From Bog-473 sp963755495 (GTDB lineage: Bacteria; Actinomycetota; Acidimicrobiia; Acidimicrobiales; RAAP-2): a DNA stretch of 64,000 nt. The stretch's first letter is position 1. Every line of letters begins with the position of its first letter. The stretch lies in the NCBI GenBank assembly GCA_963755495.1, contig CAVWJS010000006.1, positions 124,001 through 188,000 on the forward strand, written 5' to 3'. Made by a program: the position numbers and the translations under genes. The notes beneath the pieces are model-generated. The model saw only the letters and a list, made by a program, of their open reading frames with translations. It had not been told where the DNA came from and did not search any database. This document shows positions 8,815 to 18,893 of the stretch, one piece after another.

Positions 8815-11800
8815 GACCGCCGAAGTGAGGTCTGGCGTGATCCGACCTGTCTGGAGCCTCCTGAATATCTGGGCGACGTCGGGTCCGGATGCCGGGCGCG
8901 CAAAGAGGTATCCCTGGACGTTGTCGCAACCGAGTTCATCGAGGACGGAACGCTGGTTCTCGCGCTCCACGCCTTCGGCTATACAAGTGAACCCGAGTGC
9001 TCGACTGAGGTCGATTACCCCCCTCACCATGGCCGATCCCTCTGCGTCCCGCGTGATGCGATCGACAAATGACTTGTCGATCTTGACGAAATTGACCGGC
9101 AGATCCGCCAGGTAGCTGAGAGACGAATAGCCAGTGCCAAAGTCGTCCACCGCGAGCCGGACACCGAGGCACCTGAGTGCGTGCAGGCGAGGGAGGGTCA
9201 GGTCGAGATTCTTGATGAGGGCGGTTTCGGTGACCTCGAGGACGAGCGCCTCTGGAGGGAGGCCGGAGTCTTCGAGGGCACGGGATATGTCCTCCACCAG
9301 ATCGGGTTCTTGAAGCTGGTAGGACGAGAGGTTGACGCTCACATAGAAGTCCTGACTTACGAGGCCGCCGAGGCGCCACTCTTGGGCCTGGAAGGCGGCG
9401 TGCCTGAGGACCTGCCGGCCCAGCGGCACGATGAGACCGGTCGCCTCGGCGATCGTGATGAAGTCGAGTGGCAGAAGAAGGCCCCGCGTCGGGTGGTTCC
9501 ACCGCACGAGTGCCTCGGCGCCGATGAGCTGGCCGCTATGCGCATTGACGATCGGCTGGTAGAAAACTTCGAACTCACCTGCGTCGAGACCCTCGCGAAG
9601 TCCGACGGCGGTCTCCAGGCGGCGGACGGCGTCGGTGTGCATGTTGGGCCGGTACATTTCGAAGCGACCTTTGCCATTGCGCTTGGCGAGGTACATGGCA
9701 AGGTCAGCATCCCGGAGGAGGTCGTCCGGTGTCTCTTGCGGTCGCTGACCCAGCGCGATACCGATGCTCGCGCGCATCGTCACGTCGTTGGCGTGGACGC
9801 GAAATGTCGGGGCGAGGGCTTCGGTGATGCGCTCGGCGACCGCCTTGGCTGCTTCGGGCATAGTTCCCGACTCGACGAGGACCGCGAACTCGTCGCCACC
9901 GAACCGGGCCACCGTGTCACCAGGTCTGGTCGCCGAGCGGATGCGATCAGCCACGGCCACCAGGAGATGATCGCCCACGGGGTGTCCGAAGCTGTCATTG
10001 ACGGTCTTGAAATCGTCGAGGTCCAAGAACAGGACGGCAACGGGCTCTGCTCCTCGATCACCCCTGTCCATGGCGTGGGAGAGCCGATCGAGGAAGAGCG
10101 AGCGGTTGGCCAGGCCGGTGAGCGTGTCATGAAAGGCCTGGTGGTTCAGCTCGCGCACCAAGATATGACGTTCAGTCACATCACGACCATTGAGCAAAAT
10201 GGCATCGATATCGGGTTCATCAAGAAGATTGGTAATGACGGTATCGATCGTTCGCCACTCGCCGTCAGCGCGCGCCACTCGATATTCGAAGGAGGCTGTG
10301 GTTCCGAGTTCGCCCGTCATCACCTTGGTGAACTGGGCCTGGACGGTCGCCCTGTCGTCGGGGTGTGTCAACTCACTCAGAGTCTTCCCCACGAATTCGC
10401 CCGGCTCGCGGCCGAGGACCCTGATGACGGCCGGGGTCTGGTAAGTGATGCGCTGGTCGGGACTGATCAAACTGATCAAGTCCGTGGAGTACTTGACCAT
10501 GGACTGGAATCTGCGCACGTTTCTCGCGTCGTGGACCACGCGGCGCCAATTCGACCCGCCCCAGTGCGAGCGTGAGCTGTGCCGCGATGCTGTCGAGTAT
10601 GGCTCGAAGATCGATCGGAAGAGGCCGATCATGTGCGAGGAGCATCCTCTCTTGACCTGCATCTAGTTGCGCCGAATCGAGTTCCGTCCACATTGTTGCG
10701 AGTGGCGACGCCGTCACCGGTCTTCCGTTGGCCAGGCAGACCACTCTTCGGCCACCTTTTGGTCGAGGTACCGTGACGTGGACGACAACGCCGGCGAGGT
10801 CGGGCCATGTAGCGGCCAAGACCCGTTCGCCTCCCACTGAGGACTCGGTAACGATGCACCCGATCACGCCGGATGCGCCTATTTCCTCCACCGCGTTGAC
10901 GGCTGCGGTCCACACGTCCGACCGCTCGGTCGTCGCCACGAGCGATTCGGAGAAGGTCCGTAGTGCCTGCTCCCTACGCGTATTGATGGCTTGCGCTCGG
11001 ACCAGACCGTTCAATCGAAGCATCACCAGGGTGAAGACCAACACCGAGAAGGTGGCGAGGACCCCGGCATCTTTTGGCAGGCCACGCACATCCCGCCACA
11101 CGATGATCAGTGGCGCGACCAGAGCGGACGCGGTCAAGACGACGAGTGTTGCTGGATTGAGCTGGCGCGTATGCCAGGGTTGCTCCATCGTGAGTTCACG
11201 CATAGTCGGATGGAGTGCCGCGGCGCCCCAGCACAGATAGAACAGAACCCAACCGAGGTCGGTCGGTCCCCCCACCTTCCACGAACCGTTAAGTTGAATC
11301 CACCCGTAAGCAGAGTCGGCGACCAGTACGCCCACTGCGCCCATTGTCAAGAGACGCACAGACGTGTTTGGGGTACCGCCGCCGAAAACCAGCCGGGCCA
11401 GCACGCAAAGGAGCAGGATGTCCCCAAGCGGATATGCGATGGACGTCAGCTTTGCGAACAGCGTCATGTCGGTGGCGTGCACGTAGGGCTGAATCAAATA
11501 GATCCAGGACACGACGCCAAGTCCCAACGTGATGATCAGCGCGTCCAATAGGGCGCCGGTCTCGCCATCCCGACGCCGTCGCATACGAACCATCGTGATC
11601 AACCCGGCGGCCAGAAGGAGATATGTGGCGAGGTAAAAGATGTCGGCGAGAGATGGGAACGGGTTTTGTTCGTGGAGAAACTTCGTCAGCACGTCGTACG
11701 TGATATCGCCTGTAGCGAAAGTGGTCACCCCGAGGGCGAGAAGAAGCCAGGCCATGGGATGCGTGGGCCGATTGCGAAGCACGCCAACGACGATTGCTGC

Positions 11801-12076
11801 TACCGAGCCCATACCGAGTAGTCCCCACAGATATAGATGAAGGTGGGGCAGCGCGAAGATCGCTACTACCAGAGGAAGGTTCAAACCCAGATAGATCCAC
11901 GATGCGATCGATCGCCGAGCGACGAGCTGATCTGTCGCTTCTCCAGTTTGCCCGCTCACTCTGTGCTGATCCGGGGCGGACGCACCCAGCTGGCTACTCA
12001 ATTGGGGCGATTCATTAGCCGTATTGTCCCAGCCGACCCCCAATACGGCGCCGACCTCCCCCCAACGGCTGCACAA
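8806..12076 (-). pseudogene. Membrane-GAF-PAS-GGDEF-EAL cyclic-di-GMP protein, frameshifted
   Basis: One large signalling protein (~1,090 residues) split into two frames near 10545-10555. Removing one base in GGCGCCGCG joins them. Domains in order: a multi-pass membrane sensor (about residues 55-330), a GAF-like region, a PAS domain (SLISPDQRITYQTPAVIRVL), a GGDEF domain with intact GGDEF, and an EAL domain beginning EVFYQPIVNAHSG with EALVRW, DDFGTGYSS and AEGVE. Both catalytic motifs look complete, so the protein could make and break cyclic-di-GMP. The start is uncertain: TTG at 12076 is the furthest seen. Frameshift may be real or a sequencing error. Confidence 0.82.
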
Positions 12077-12452
12077 CGTCGGCTAGGAACGGCCATTTCA
12101 AAGAAGAGGAGCGGTTTGAAACGGGCGCTCCCTTTGGCCTAGCCGCATTGGTGTCGCCGAGCACGCCACCTACTACGCCGTGCTGATTTCGGCAGGACCG
12201 GCGCCGGCAGAGATCTTGTGGAGCTGGCGCTTGTCTGAAGCCAGCTCTAATTGTTTGGATCGGCGGCGGTGGGGTAGTTGGACCCTGTGACGATTCCCGG
12301 TGATCCCACTCCGATTGAGCCGCCCGAACCCGAGCCCAATCAGCCCGACGTACCGGGAAGCCCGGGCGAGCCGATTGACACCGATGAGTTCCAAAGTCGA
12401 GCAGATCCTGGCGGGTCATCTTTCGGCCGCCTGACACGTTGGAATCGAGGAG
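12077..12452. other. Intergenic stretch with a possible short proline-rich ORF
   Basis: Between the divergently placed large GGDEF-EAL gene and the SGNH lipoprotein gene. On the plus strand a GTG at 12287 opens a frame reading MTIPGDPTPIEPPEPEPN and continuing proline- and acid-rich for about 35 residues. It then runs antisense into the SGNH gene to 12577. The Pro/Glu bias of the first part is unlike random shadow translation, but there is no clear ribosome site. Treat as a weak gene candidate. Confidence 0.3.
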
Positions 12453-13226
12453 TCAGACCTCGGAGGCAATCAACGCCGCGAGTGCTTGCGCCCCGACCCC
12501 ACCGATCGGCAAGTGAGTGCCGTCTGAGTAGACCCAGTTGGGATTCTGTGATTCCAATGAATACCAGTCAGCGATAACCGCGTTGGCGTACCGAGCGACC
12601 CCGCTCGCCAACACCTGATTATTAGGATTCTGCCAGGGTTTGTCGACGACGATGTTGACGAAGACGACGCGCGACACGCCTGACAGAACGGACATCATCG
12701 CATCGAATTCGGAGCTGGTGATCGGTCCGTTCGTGCCGAGCGCGACAATCACCACTGAGCCGAGACGCCCTTCGGATCGCAATTGTTGCAGTATCTCCTC
12801 GCCGGTGGACCACTGGCGACTGACCGCAGCTTCGACGTCGACTCCTGGAACGTCCGTCTCGAGATCCGACTGGTAGTCCAACATGACCGAGTCTCCGACG
12901 GCGGTCACATGCCCCACAACCAACCCGCTCGCGGGATTGGCGAGGGGCGGCAATGTGGTTGATGGCGAAGCGCTGGTGACCGGCGGGGTAGAAGTGGAGG
13001 AAGGGCTGGTGGACTTGAGCGTGGTTGACGGAGCGGTGCTCGAAGGAGGCGTCGTAGCTGGGACGGTCGTCGAGGTCGTCGTGGCAGGGACGCTGGTCTT
13101 TGGTGCGGTTCGCCCAGTGTGCAGATGAATCGTGGCCACCTTCGTAGGCGAACCACAGGCGACGAGCAGCACCAAGGGAAAAATTCCACCAGCGAGGGCA
13201 AACCGCTGGATGTGACGCTTCACCAT
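12453..13226 (-). CDS. Lipoprotein with SGNH-hydrolase-like domain
   Basis: Exported lipoprotein of about 257 residues. The signal peptide MVKRHIQRFALAGGIFPLVLL ends in the lipobox LVACG. A Thr/Ser/Pro-rich linker (about residues 40-100) follows, typical of a cell-wall spacer. The C-terminal domain shows SGNH-type blocks: GDSVM (nucleophile serine), ALGTNGP and DGTHLPIGG (Asp-His pair). This matches the extracytoplasmic SGNH domain often fused to OafA-type acyltransferases, so it may hydrolyse acyl or acetyl esters of wall polymers. Here it is free-standing. Substrate unknown. Confidence 0.82.
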   Translation of the reverse strand: MVKRHIQRFALAGGIFPLVLLVACGSPTKVATIHLHTGRTAPKTSVPATTTSTTVPATTPPSSTAPSTTLKSTSPSSTSTPPVTSASPSTTLPPLANPASGLVVGHVTAVGDSVMLDYQSDLETDVPGVDVEAAVSRQWSTGEEILQQLRSEGRLGSVVIVALGTNGPITSSEFDAMMSVLSGVSRVVFVNIVVDKPWQNPNNQVLASGVARYANAVIADWYSLESQNPNWVYSDGTHLPIGGVGAQALAALIASEV

Positions 13227-13325
13227 GCAGGGATTAGATCAGCTCGGGGGGACGGTAGGAAGGTGCGTGCGTGCTCACGACCGGCGCGGGTCGGACCGAT
13301 GGCCACGACGCTCGAGCGCTCATGG

Positions 13326-14936
13326 TCAATGGGTTCGATGTGTTCTCCTTCGCCGCAGGAGCCACGCAGATCCGCCAACCAAAGCGAACGCGCCCACCGC
13401 GATGACGACCTCCAGAATAGTGCGGTCGTTGTTCGCCGGTGCAGTTCGCCTCGTGCTTGGGGTTGATGTTGTCGTCGGATGCGTCTGAGCAGATATTGAT
13501 GTTGACGTCGACGTTGTGGCGGAGGAAGCAGTGAAAGTGAAGGCGACGACGCGATTGGCGGCAGCAGCGAGGAGGAGTCCCTCGCCGACTGCCGCGGTCG
13601 GAAAGTGCGTTGCCGGTGGACCTATTGAAACCTGTTGGCGTACCTGGCCCGTGCTCGGATCGAGCCCGAAGAGCGTGCCGTCTTGTCCAATGCTCCAAAC
13701 GAGTCCTCCAGCGACTATTGGAGGGCCGCCGCCGATCCCTGAGTTCCACAGAATTTTGAGGGCAGGCGGCGATTGGGTCGCCTCGACCGCGATAACGCCG
13801 CTCAGGCATGGGAGGTAGACAATCATGCCAACGACGGCGGTGCCACCGTCGATGTCTTCGCCACATCCAGACGAGAGCGACGCCTGCTCTGCCCCGATTC
13901 CGCCCAGGTCCGAGCCGTTGAGAAGGTAAATGATGCGGGACTTCCCAGCTTCCACCACCTGGCCATCCGAGAGAAGGGCCGGTTCCGTTGACATGTCGAG
14001 ATCGTGCTCGTTGTTCGAAGCCCAGTTCGATGGCGCAAAATACTGTAGGAGCTTGAGTGACGAAGACAGTTCAAGCACCGAGTCGCTGTCGTCGTATGGC
14101 TGGCTGGACGAGTACACCGAGCCGTTACCGACCCCTACCCAGATGTTGCCGTTGGCATCGACCGCTGGCGCTGCGCCACCCATCCAAATGGCCCCCTGAC
14201 TCTCACCATTAGCTGCATCGACGGTGAAGAAAGTGGGTGTACCGCCTCCCTCGCTCACCGCTCCTACGCGGCCCCTGTAGGTGGAGCAGTCTCCGTAGTT
14301 TCCCCCCATGCCGAACACCACTTGGCCGGCGTCGAGGGTGAGCCCGGTCCGCTGGAGGAGTGCCGCGGGATCCGAGCCCGGCGGGTCGACGTCTTGGGTC
14401 ATCTCTGTCTTACCCGATGCGGCGTTCAGCCCAACCAGGATGTGCGCAGGGCTTCCATTCACCAGTTCGTCGGCCACAACGAATATTTCGTTCCTGGAGC
14501 GGTCAATGACCGGTGTTCCGGTAATCCCCACAGTGGGTGAAATGTCCCCGCAAGGAAGAGATGACGCCGCTACCGGGTTTCCAAGATGTGTCGACCAAAT
14601 TACTGAACCGGCAGAAGCCGAGAGCGCGTATACCGTGTCGCTTTCGGTAGCAACATAGACGTCCCCTGATGAGATCAGTGGTTCACCGTAGAGCTCACCA
14701 TCGAGAGCAGGCGAAGTCCAGGCCTCAGAAGAAGTGTTGACTGCCGTCGTTTGGCTCGAGCTACCAGATCCGGCGGGGTCGCCATGGTAGACGGTCCACG
14801 AAGTCGTGCCATCGGCGGTGGTGCGTGTTGCGAATGCGATGTTCGCTGCCATAGCGATCATAAAAGAGAATCCGGCGAGCATGCCCATAGCAAGTAGCGC
14901 TGATGATCTTGCCAGAACGGCCGCATGGACCTTCAT
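13326..14936 (-). CDS. Secreted PQQ-like beta-propeller protein with C-terminal anchor
   Basis: Exported protein of 536 residues. An N-terminal signal or anchor segment (MLAGFSFMIAMAANIAFA) precedes repeated beta-propeller blades such as GELYGEPLISSGDVYVATESDTVYAL and SGVIAVEAT, like quinoprotein or BamB folds. A Ser/Thr-rich linker follows, then a transmembrane helix (VVIAVGAFALVGGSAWLL) and an RRRR tail. That suggests an outward-facing propeller tethered at the C-terminus. No catalytic or quinone ligand set could be verified, so the role may be binding or scaffolding. It lies ~100 bases upstream of the SGNH lipoprotein on the same strand; the two may be co-transcribed. Confidence 0.8.
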   Translation of the reverse strand: MKVHAAVLARSSALLAMGMLAGFSFMIAMAANIAFATRTTADGTTSWTVYHGDPAGSGSSSQTTAVNTSSEAWTSPALDGELYGEPLISSGDVYVATESDTVYALSASAGSVIWSTHLGNPVAASSLPCGDISPTVGITGTPVIDRSRNEIFVVADELVNGSPAHILVGLNAASGKTEMTQDVDPPGSDPAALLQRTGLTLDAGQVVFGMGGNYGDCSTYRGRVGAVSEGGGTPTFFTVDAANGESQGAIWMGGAAPAVDANGNIWVGVGNGSVYSSSQPYDDSDSVLELSSSLKLLQYFAPSNWASNNEHDLDMSTEPALLSDGQVVEAGKSRIIYLLNGSDLGGIGAEQASLSSGCGEDIDGGTAVVGMIVYLPCLSGVIAVEATQSPPALKILWNSGIGGGPPIVAGGLVWSIGQDGTLFGLDPSTGQVRQQVSIGPPATHFPTAAVGEGLLLAAAANRVVAFTFTASSATTSTSTSISAQTHPTTTSTPSTRRTAPANNDRTILEVVIAVGAFALVGGSAWLLRRRRTHRTH

Positions 14937-15264
14937 CGTTGCTTGTCGCCGCAGCGGTGTGCGTCATCGCTCATATCAAGAAACTAATCATCACAACCGC
15001 AGAGCCATCTCACTCTTCGCCCTTGCCTACGGGTGACACCTCGCCATGCCCTTGACGGGGCATCGTCTCGATCGGAACGCAGGACACGGCGAAATGCACG
15101 TGGGCCACGAGGCCTATCCTGACCCGTCAGGGCAGGGGGATGGTGTTGTGAGGAGCCGGGTTCTCGAAGCGAACTGAATGACGAGCCGCTCTCCTCGCCG
15201 AGCCGGTACGGTAGTACCTGATGAGGCTGACAATCTACGGTGGCTTCGGCTGTGGTGCGAGGGG
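14937..15264. other. Intergenic stretch between divergent genes
   Basis: About 330 bases that should hold the promoters of the minus-strand propeller gene and the plus-strand small membrane protein. I see no protein, RNA or repeat worth calling. Confidence 0.4.
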
Positions 15265-15510
15265 GTGAGTGGGGCGGAGAAGGAACCTCAACTCTGGTTT
15301 GGCAAGAAGGAGAGTTGGTTCGGATTCGGCCCCATCACACGACAGGGCCGCATGGTCTCCTACCTCTACGTCCTCCTCGTCGTGGTGGCCGTCTTCACCT
15401 ATTCGCAGATTGCTCTCACTGCGTTCGTCGTGATCTTCTACACGATTGTGTTTGCTTTCGTGGTCGTGGCCAAGTCCGACATCATGAAGGACCAGACCCA
15501 CCGCAAGTAG
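15265..15510 (+). CDS. Small two-helix membrane protein of unknown function
   Basis: About 81 residues from a GTG at 15265; the frame is open upstream to 15178, so a longer form is possible. The N-terminal part is rich in Trp, Phe and Gly (WFGKKESWFGFGP), followed by ITRQGRMVSY and two hydrophobic helices (LYVLLVVVAVFTYSQIAL and AFVVIFYTIVFAFVVVAK). It ends in a short charged tail. The WFG...GFGP-x-TRQG pattern followed by membrane helices is reminiscent of small conserved actinobacterial membrane proteins of unknown role. No neighbour explains it. Confidence 0.6.
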   Translation: MSGAEKEPQLWFGKKESWFGFGPITRQGRMVSYLYVLLVVVAVFTYSQIALTAFVVIFYTIVFAFVVVAKSDIMKDQTHRK

Positions 15511-15827
15511 GGCCAGCACCCGACGCGGTGCCAGTGTACGGGCGCCGTTCTTGGTTTGCGCCGACACGGCGTGGGTACTCACTCCGGCATTGCCGACGGC
15601 GACATGAGAGGGGTGAGCTTTGTAACTGGCGAAATAACCAAGATTTGGTGAGTTCCGACGAATCCTCAAGAAATCACGCCGGGTCGTGGCCGTGGGATCT
15701 CTCGTCGTGACGTTTGCTGCTTGTTCATCGGGTCCAGTGACCAAGGCAAAACCTCACAAGGTTCCTCCCACAACAGTGACGCCCACCACTGAGCACCAAG
15801 GGGGATAAGGCAGTCGGAGTTGCCGGG
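15511..15827 (+). other. Intergenic stretch with a lipoprotein-like mini-ORF
   Basis: The frame ending at 15808 reads like the start of a lipoprotein: basic RRILKKSRR, then a hydrophobic run, lipobox TFAAC at about 15713-15727 and a Thr/Pro-rich tail. No ATG, GTG or TTG precedes the basic part before an in-frame stop at 15635. The only starts are GTG codons at 15686 and 15692, which would leave a signal peptide without its charged end. It may be a gene relic, or the start may be damaged. The remainder of the stretch shows nothing else. Confidence 0.35.
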
Positions 15828-16769
15828 TCAGAGTTCGGGATTGTCGTGTTCGGCGATGTCGCGGCGAGGGCTCGCGGTCTCCCGACCCATCGGGTGAGAT
15901 GTCGTGCCTGCACGGAGCTCATGAGCCTGCCGCCGGTCGGCCCGTTCGAATTCTCGCTGCACATCGGCCCATACCAGGCCCTCGTCGAGACTCGCCTCCT
16001 CATCAGATGGCTTCGTCTTGACGAGGCCGAGGCTGGCCACGGTCAAAAGGACGATCAGCATGGTGAGCTTGGACACGAAGCCGGCGATTTGCTGGTCGTT
16101 GAGAGGACGCAGGTCGATGGCGGCGTGCGATCGGGCAAACGATGCGTACAGCGGATGAGGGGCGAGGATGAGGACAAAGGACAAAAATGCGGGCACCACG
16201 GCCTGGGCGGCCAGATAGCCGAAACGCAGCATGGGCCGTAACCGGGGGAGGCCCGGGATCCGGCCGACTGCTGGGATCCACAGGATCAGACCGGCCGCGA
16301 CGGTGGCCAGGGCCAAGACTCCCCGGAGCACCGCCGATGATGACTGGACGTGCACCACCGGTGGGACCATTGATCCGACCGTGAGCACCGTCACGAGGAT
16401 GATGGCAGTCGCTGGTCGTCGGCACCGCCTGAGAAGGGCGTCGACCGCCGCCGGTCGCGTGATCCGTTCGACGACATCGTACGGAAGACCGAGGAGGAGC
16501 ATCGGCGTGACGGCCAGCAGGAGGATCAGTCGCTGGAGGACAAGCGCCGTGAGTGACCAGTGGGCGGCCAGGTCGGCCAGAGGCCAGGTGAGCGCCACCA
16601 ACGAGGAGATACAGGCGCCGACAAAGACCCCCACCTCGTGCCGGGCCCAGCGGATCGGATGCTCGCCGGTGCGCAGCAGGTGACGGTGGGCCACAACGAC
16701 CACGGCCACGACCAGGAACAGGCCCAGCCACGTGGCCAGGTGGAACTCCCACTCATAGGGTCTGTCCAT
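15828..16769 (-). CDS. CtaG-like cytochrome c oxidase assembly protein (paralogue 1)
   Basis: Multi-pass membrane protein of 313 residues resembling the caa3-type CtaG family, thought to assist copper delivery or assembly of cytochrome oxidase. Features include the N-terminal EFHLATWLGLF helix, HWSLTALVLQRLILLLAVTPMLLLGLP, and later APHPLYASFARSHAAIDLRPLNDQQIAG, which matches the family pattern of a loop before the last helices. A charged cytosolic tail follows. It is transcribed away from the oxidase cluster, whose own CtaG paralogue lies at 20149-21006. Function is by family resemblance only. Confidence 0.72.
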   Translation of the reverse strand: MDRPYEWEFHLATWLGLFLVVAVVVVAHRHLLRTGEHPIRWARHEVGVFVGACISSLVALTWPLADLAAHWSLTALVLQRLILLLAVTPMLLLGLPYDVVERITRPAAVDALLRRCRRPATAIILVTVLTVGSMVPPVVHVQSSSAVLRGVLALATVAAGLILWIPAVGRIPGLPRLRPMLRFGYLAAQAVVPAFLSFVLILAPHPLYASFARSHAAIDLRPLNDQQIAGFVSKLTMLIVLLTVASLGLVKTKPSDEEASLDEGLVWADVQREFERADRRQAHELRAGTTSHPMGRETASPRRDIAEHDNPEL

Positions 16770-17039
16770 AGTCCCCGCGATCGGAAGCAGACGTCAGCCT
16801 TTGGATGAAACGCCCTACCCTGTTGTTCCATCTGCTTCAGGCGGAGACTAGGCATGCCCGTGCACGATTTCAAGAGTGATTTTGGGTCCTGGGCCGGCGA
16901 CATGACTGCCCCCATTGAGGTGGAAGGTGCGATATAGCGGTCGATGCGCACGTGCTGGCGTGCCGTATCGTGGCGCAGCGTTGGCGGTAGCGTCCCCTCC
17001 CGTGAAAGCGGCGAGCGGATCCTCGAGAACAGGCATCTG

Positions 17040-18893
17040 ATGCCGGGCATGGGAAACCCAGTCGGGGCCGGCAATTCCTCTATCGTTCACGAGTTCTACG
17101 CCGCGCTCGGGCGTCAAGCGGCATTGATACTCCTGGTGCTCGTCCTGTTGTTCGTGGCCTGGAACAGCCTGCGCTCCCTTCAGTATCGGAGGGCGGTAGC
17201 ACGAGGCGATCAGTTCCCTCCGTTGCGCCCCGAGGTCGCACCAGAGTCCCGGGCCCGTCGTTTGTTGCGTATCGGCTTCGGTGCCCTCTGGGTCATCGAT
17301 GGCCTGCTGCAATTGCAAAAGGCCATGCCGCTGGGCATGCCCTCCACGGTCTTGCGCCCGGCGGCCGCGACGTCCCCGGCATGGGTGAAGGACCTGGTGC
17401 AATTCGGGGCCGACGCATGGAGCCGTCATCCAATATCCGCCGCGGCGTCCGTGGTGTGGATCCAGATGGGCATCGGTTTCTTTCTGCTGGTCGCGCCACG
17501 AGGCCTGTGGTCACGCGCCGCCGGCTTGACCAGCGTGGGATGGGGGCTCGTGGTCTGGGTCTTCGGCGAGGCGTTCGGGGGGATTTTCGCGCCTGGGCTC
17601 ACCGTCCTCTTCGGCGCCCCCGGGGGCGTCCTGCTCTACGTGGCGGCCGGGGTTCTGATTGCCTTGCCGGACCGGGCGTGGACAGGCCAGAAGATCGGCC
17701 GCATCATCACCGCGAGTGCAGGCGTGTTCCTGCTCCTCACGGCCGTTCTCCAGGCCTGGCCCGGCCGGGGGTTCTGGCAAGGAGGTACATCGGCCAAGCC
17801 CGGGACACTGGTCGGAATGGTGCAGCAGATGTCGACCACGCCCCAACCCCACTTCCTGTCGGTACTCGTCAGTTCGTTCGCTTCGTTCGATGAGTCGCAT
17901 GGCTGGGCCGTCAACCTCTTCGTCGTGGTGGCCCTGGCGGTCACAGGGTCGGCTCTGTTGTCAGGGAAACGGCGGCTCCTGCTCCCGACAGTGATCCTCC
18001 TGGTCGTGGTCGGTATCGCCGATTGGATCTTCATCGAGGATTTCGGAGTCTGGGGGGGCACGGGCACGGACCCGAATTCCATGATTCCGCTGCTGTTGCT
18101 TCTCGGCGCCGGCTACCTGGCCCTCGTGAGAGCGCCCGTTGCGGCCGACGCACCCGCCCGTGTTCCCTCCTCTGTTCCCGCCCCGGTCGCCCACGCCGGG
18201 GGCGTCCCGCCCCGCCGGTGGTGGGAGCTCCTGGATTCGGGCTACGCCGGACGCTTGGCCGCTGCCGTGGGAGCCATTGCCGTGGTTCTGGTCGGGACGG
18301 CGCCGATGGTTTCGGCTTCGGTCAACAGTCGAACCGACACCGACCTGGCCTTGGCGATCGCCGGTGCGCCGCAGGTCACCGCGGGCAACGCTCCCGGCTT
18401 TCATCTGGTCGATCAGCGTGGACAGCCGGTCTCGCTCTCGAACCTTCGTGGATACACCGTGGCCATGACCTTTCTCGATCCCGTCTGCACCACCGACTGC
18501 CCCGTCATCGCCCAGGAGTTCCGGGCGGCCAATCAGCTGCTGGGCTCGGCTGCGAGCAAGGTCCGTTTTGTGGCGATCGCCGCCAATCCCCAGTACCACT
18601 CGGTTACCGCCCTCGACGATTTCGACCGCGAAGAGGGGCTCAACTCCCAATCCAACTGGTTGTATCTCACGGGCACGTCGGCCACCTTGCATTCGGTGCT
18701 GAACGCCTACGGCGTGGCGGTCGCCAACGGCAGCGCCGGCTCCATGACCATTCACGCGGACATGGCGTACGTGATTGATCAGCGCGGCATCATCCGGCGA
18801 ATCATCAATTCAGACCCCGGCGACAGCTCGGCTGATCATTCGTCCTTTTCGAGTTTGCTCGTTTCGGAGATCGATCAAGTCATGCATTCGTGA
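17040..18893 (+). CDS. DoxX-like membrane domain fused to SCO1/SenC copper chaperone
   Basis: Protein of about 617 residues starting at MPGMGNP (17040); the frame is open upstream, so the start is uncertain. Residues ~15-370 are a multi-pass membrane region resembling DoxX-type proteins (LLRIGFGALWVIDGLLQLQ). After a Pro/Ala linker and another helix, the C-terminal ~160 residues form an SCO1/SenC thioredoxin fold. It has the copper-binding CTTDC in DPVCTTDCPVIAQEF and the distal histidine in MTIHADMAYVI. SCO proteins load the CuA site of oxidase subunit II, encoded downstream. The next gene overlaps by four bases, so this is the head of an operon. Confidence 0.85.
   Translation: MPGMGNPVGAGNSSIVHEFYAALGRQAALILLVLVLLFVAWNSLRSLQYRRAVARGDQFPPLRPEVAPESRARRLLRIGFGALWVIDGLLQLQKAMPLGMPSTVLRPAAATSPAWVKDLVQFGADAWSRHPISAAASVVWIQMGIGFFLLVAPRGLWSRAAGLTSVGWGLVVWVFGEAFGGIFAPGLTVLFGAPGGVLLYVAAGVLIALPDRAWTGQKIGRIITASAGVFLLLTAVLQAWPGRGFWQGGTSAKPGTLVGMVQQMSTTPQPHFLSVLVSSFASFDESHGWAVNLFVVVALAVTGSALLSGKRRLLLPTVILLVVVGIADWIFIEDFGVWGGTGTDPNSMIPLLLLLGAGYLALVRAPVAADAPARVPSSVPAPVAHAGGVPPRRWWELLDSGYAGRLAAAVGAIAVVLVGTAPMVSASVNSRTDTDLALAIAGAPQVTAGNAPGFHLVDQRGQPVSLSNLRGYTVAMTFLDPVCTTDCPVIAQEFRAANQLLGSAASKVRFVAIAANPQYHSVTALDDFDREEGLNSQSNWLYLTGTSATLHSVLNAYGVAVANGSAGSMTIHADMAYVIDQRGIIRRIINSDPGDSSADHSSFSSLLVSEIDQVMHS

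Noticed and set aside
9181..10575. 464-residue plus-strand open frame
   Set aside because: It is antisense to the GGDEF-EAL coding sequence, which carries intact catalytic motifs. The antisense product has no recognisable domain.
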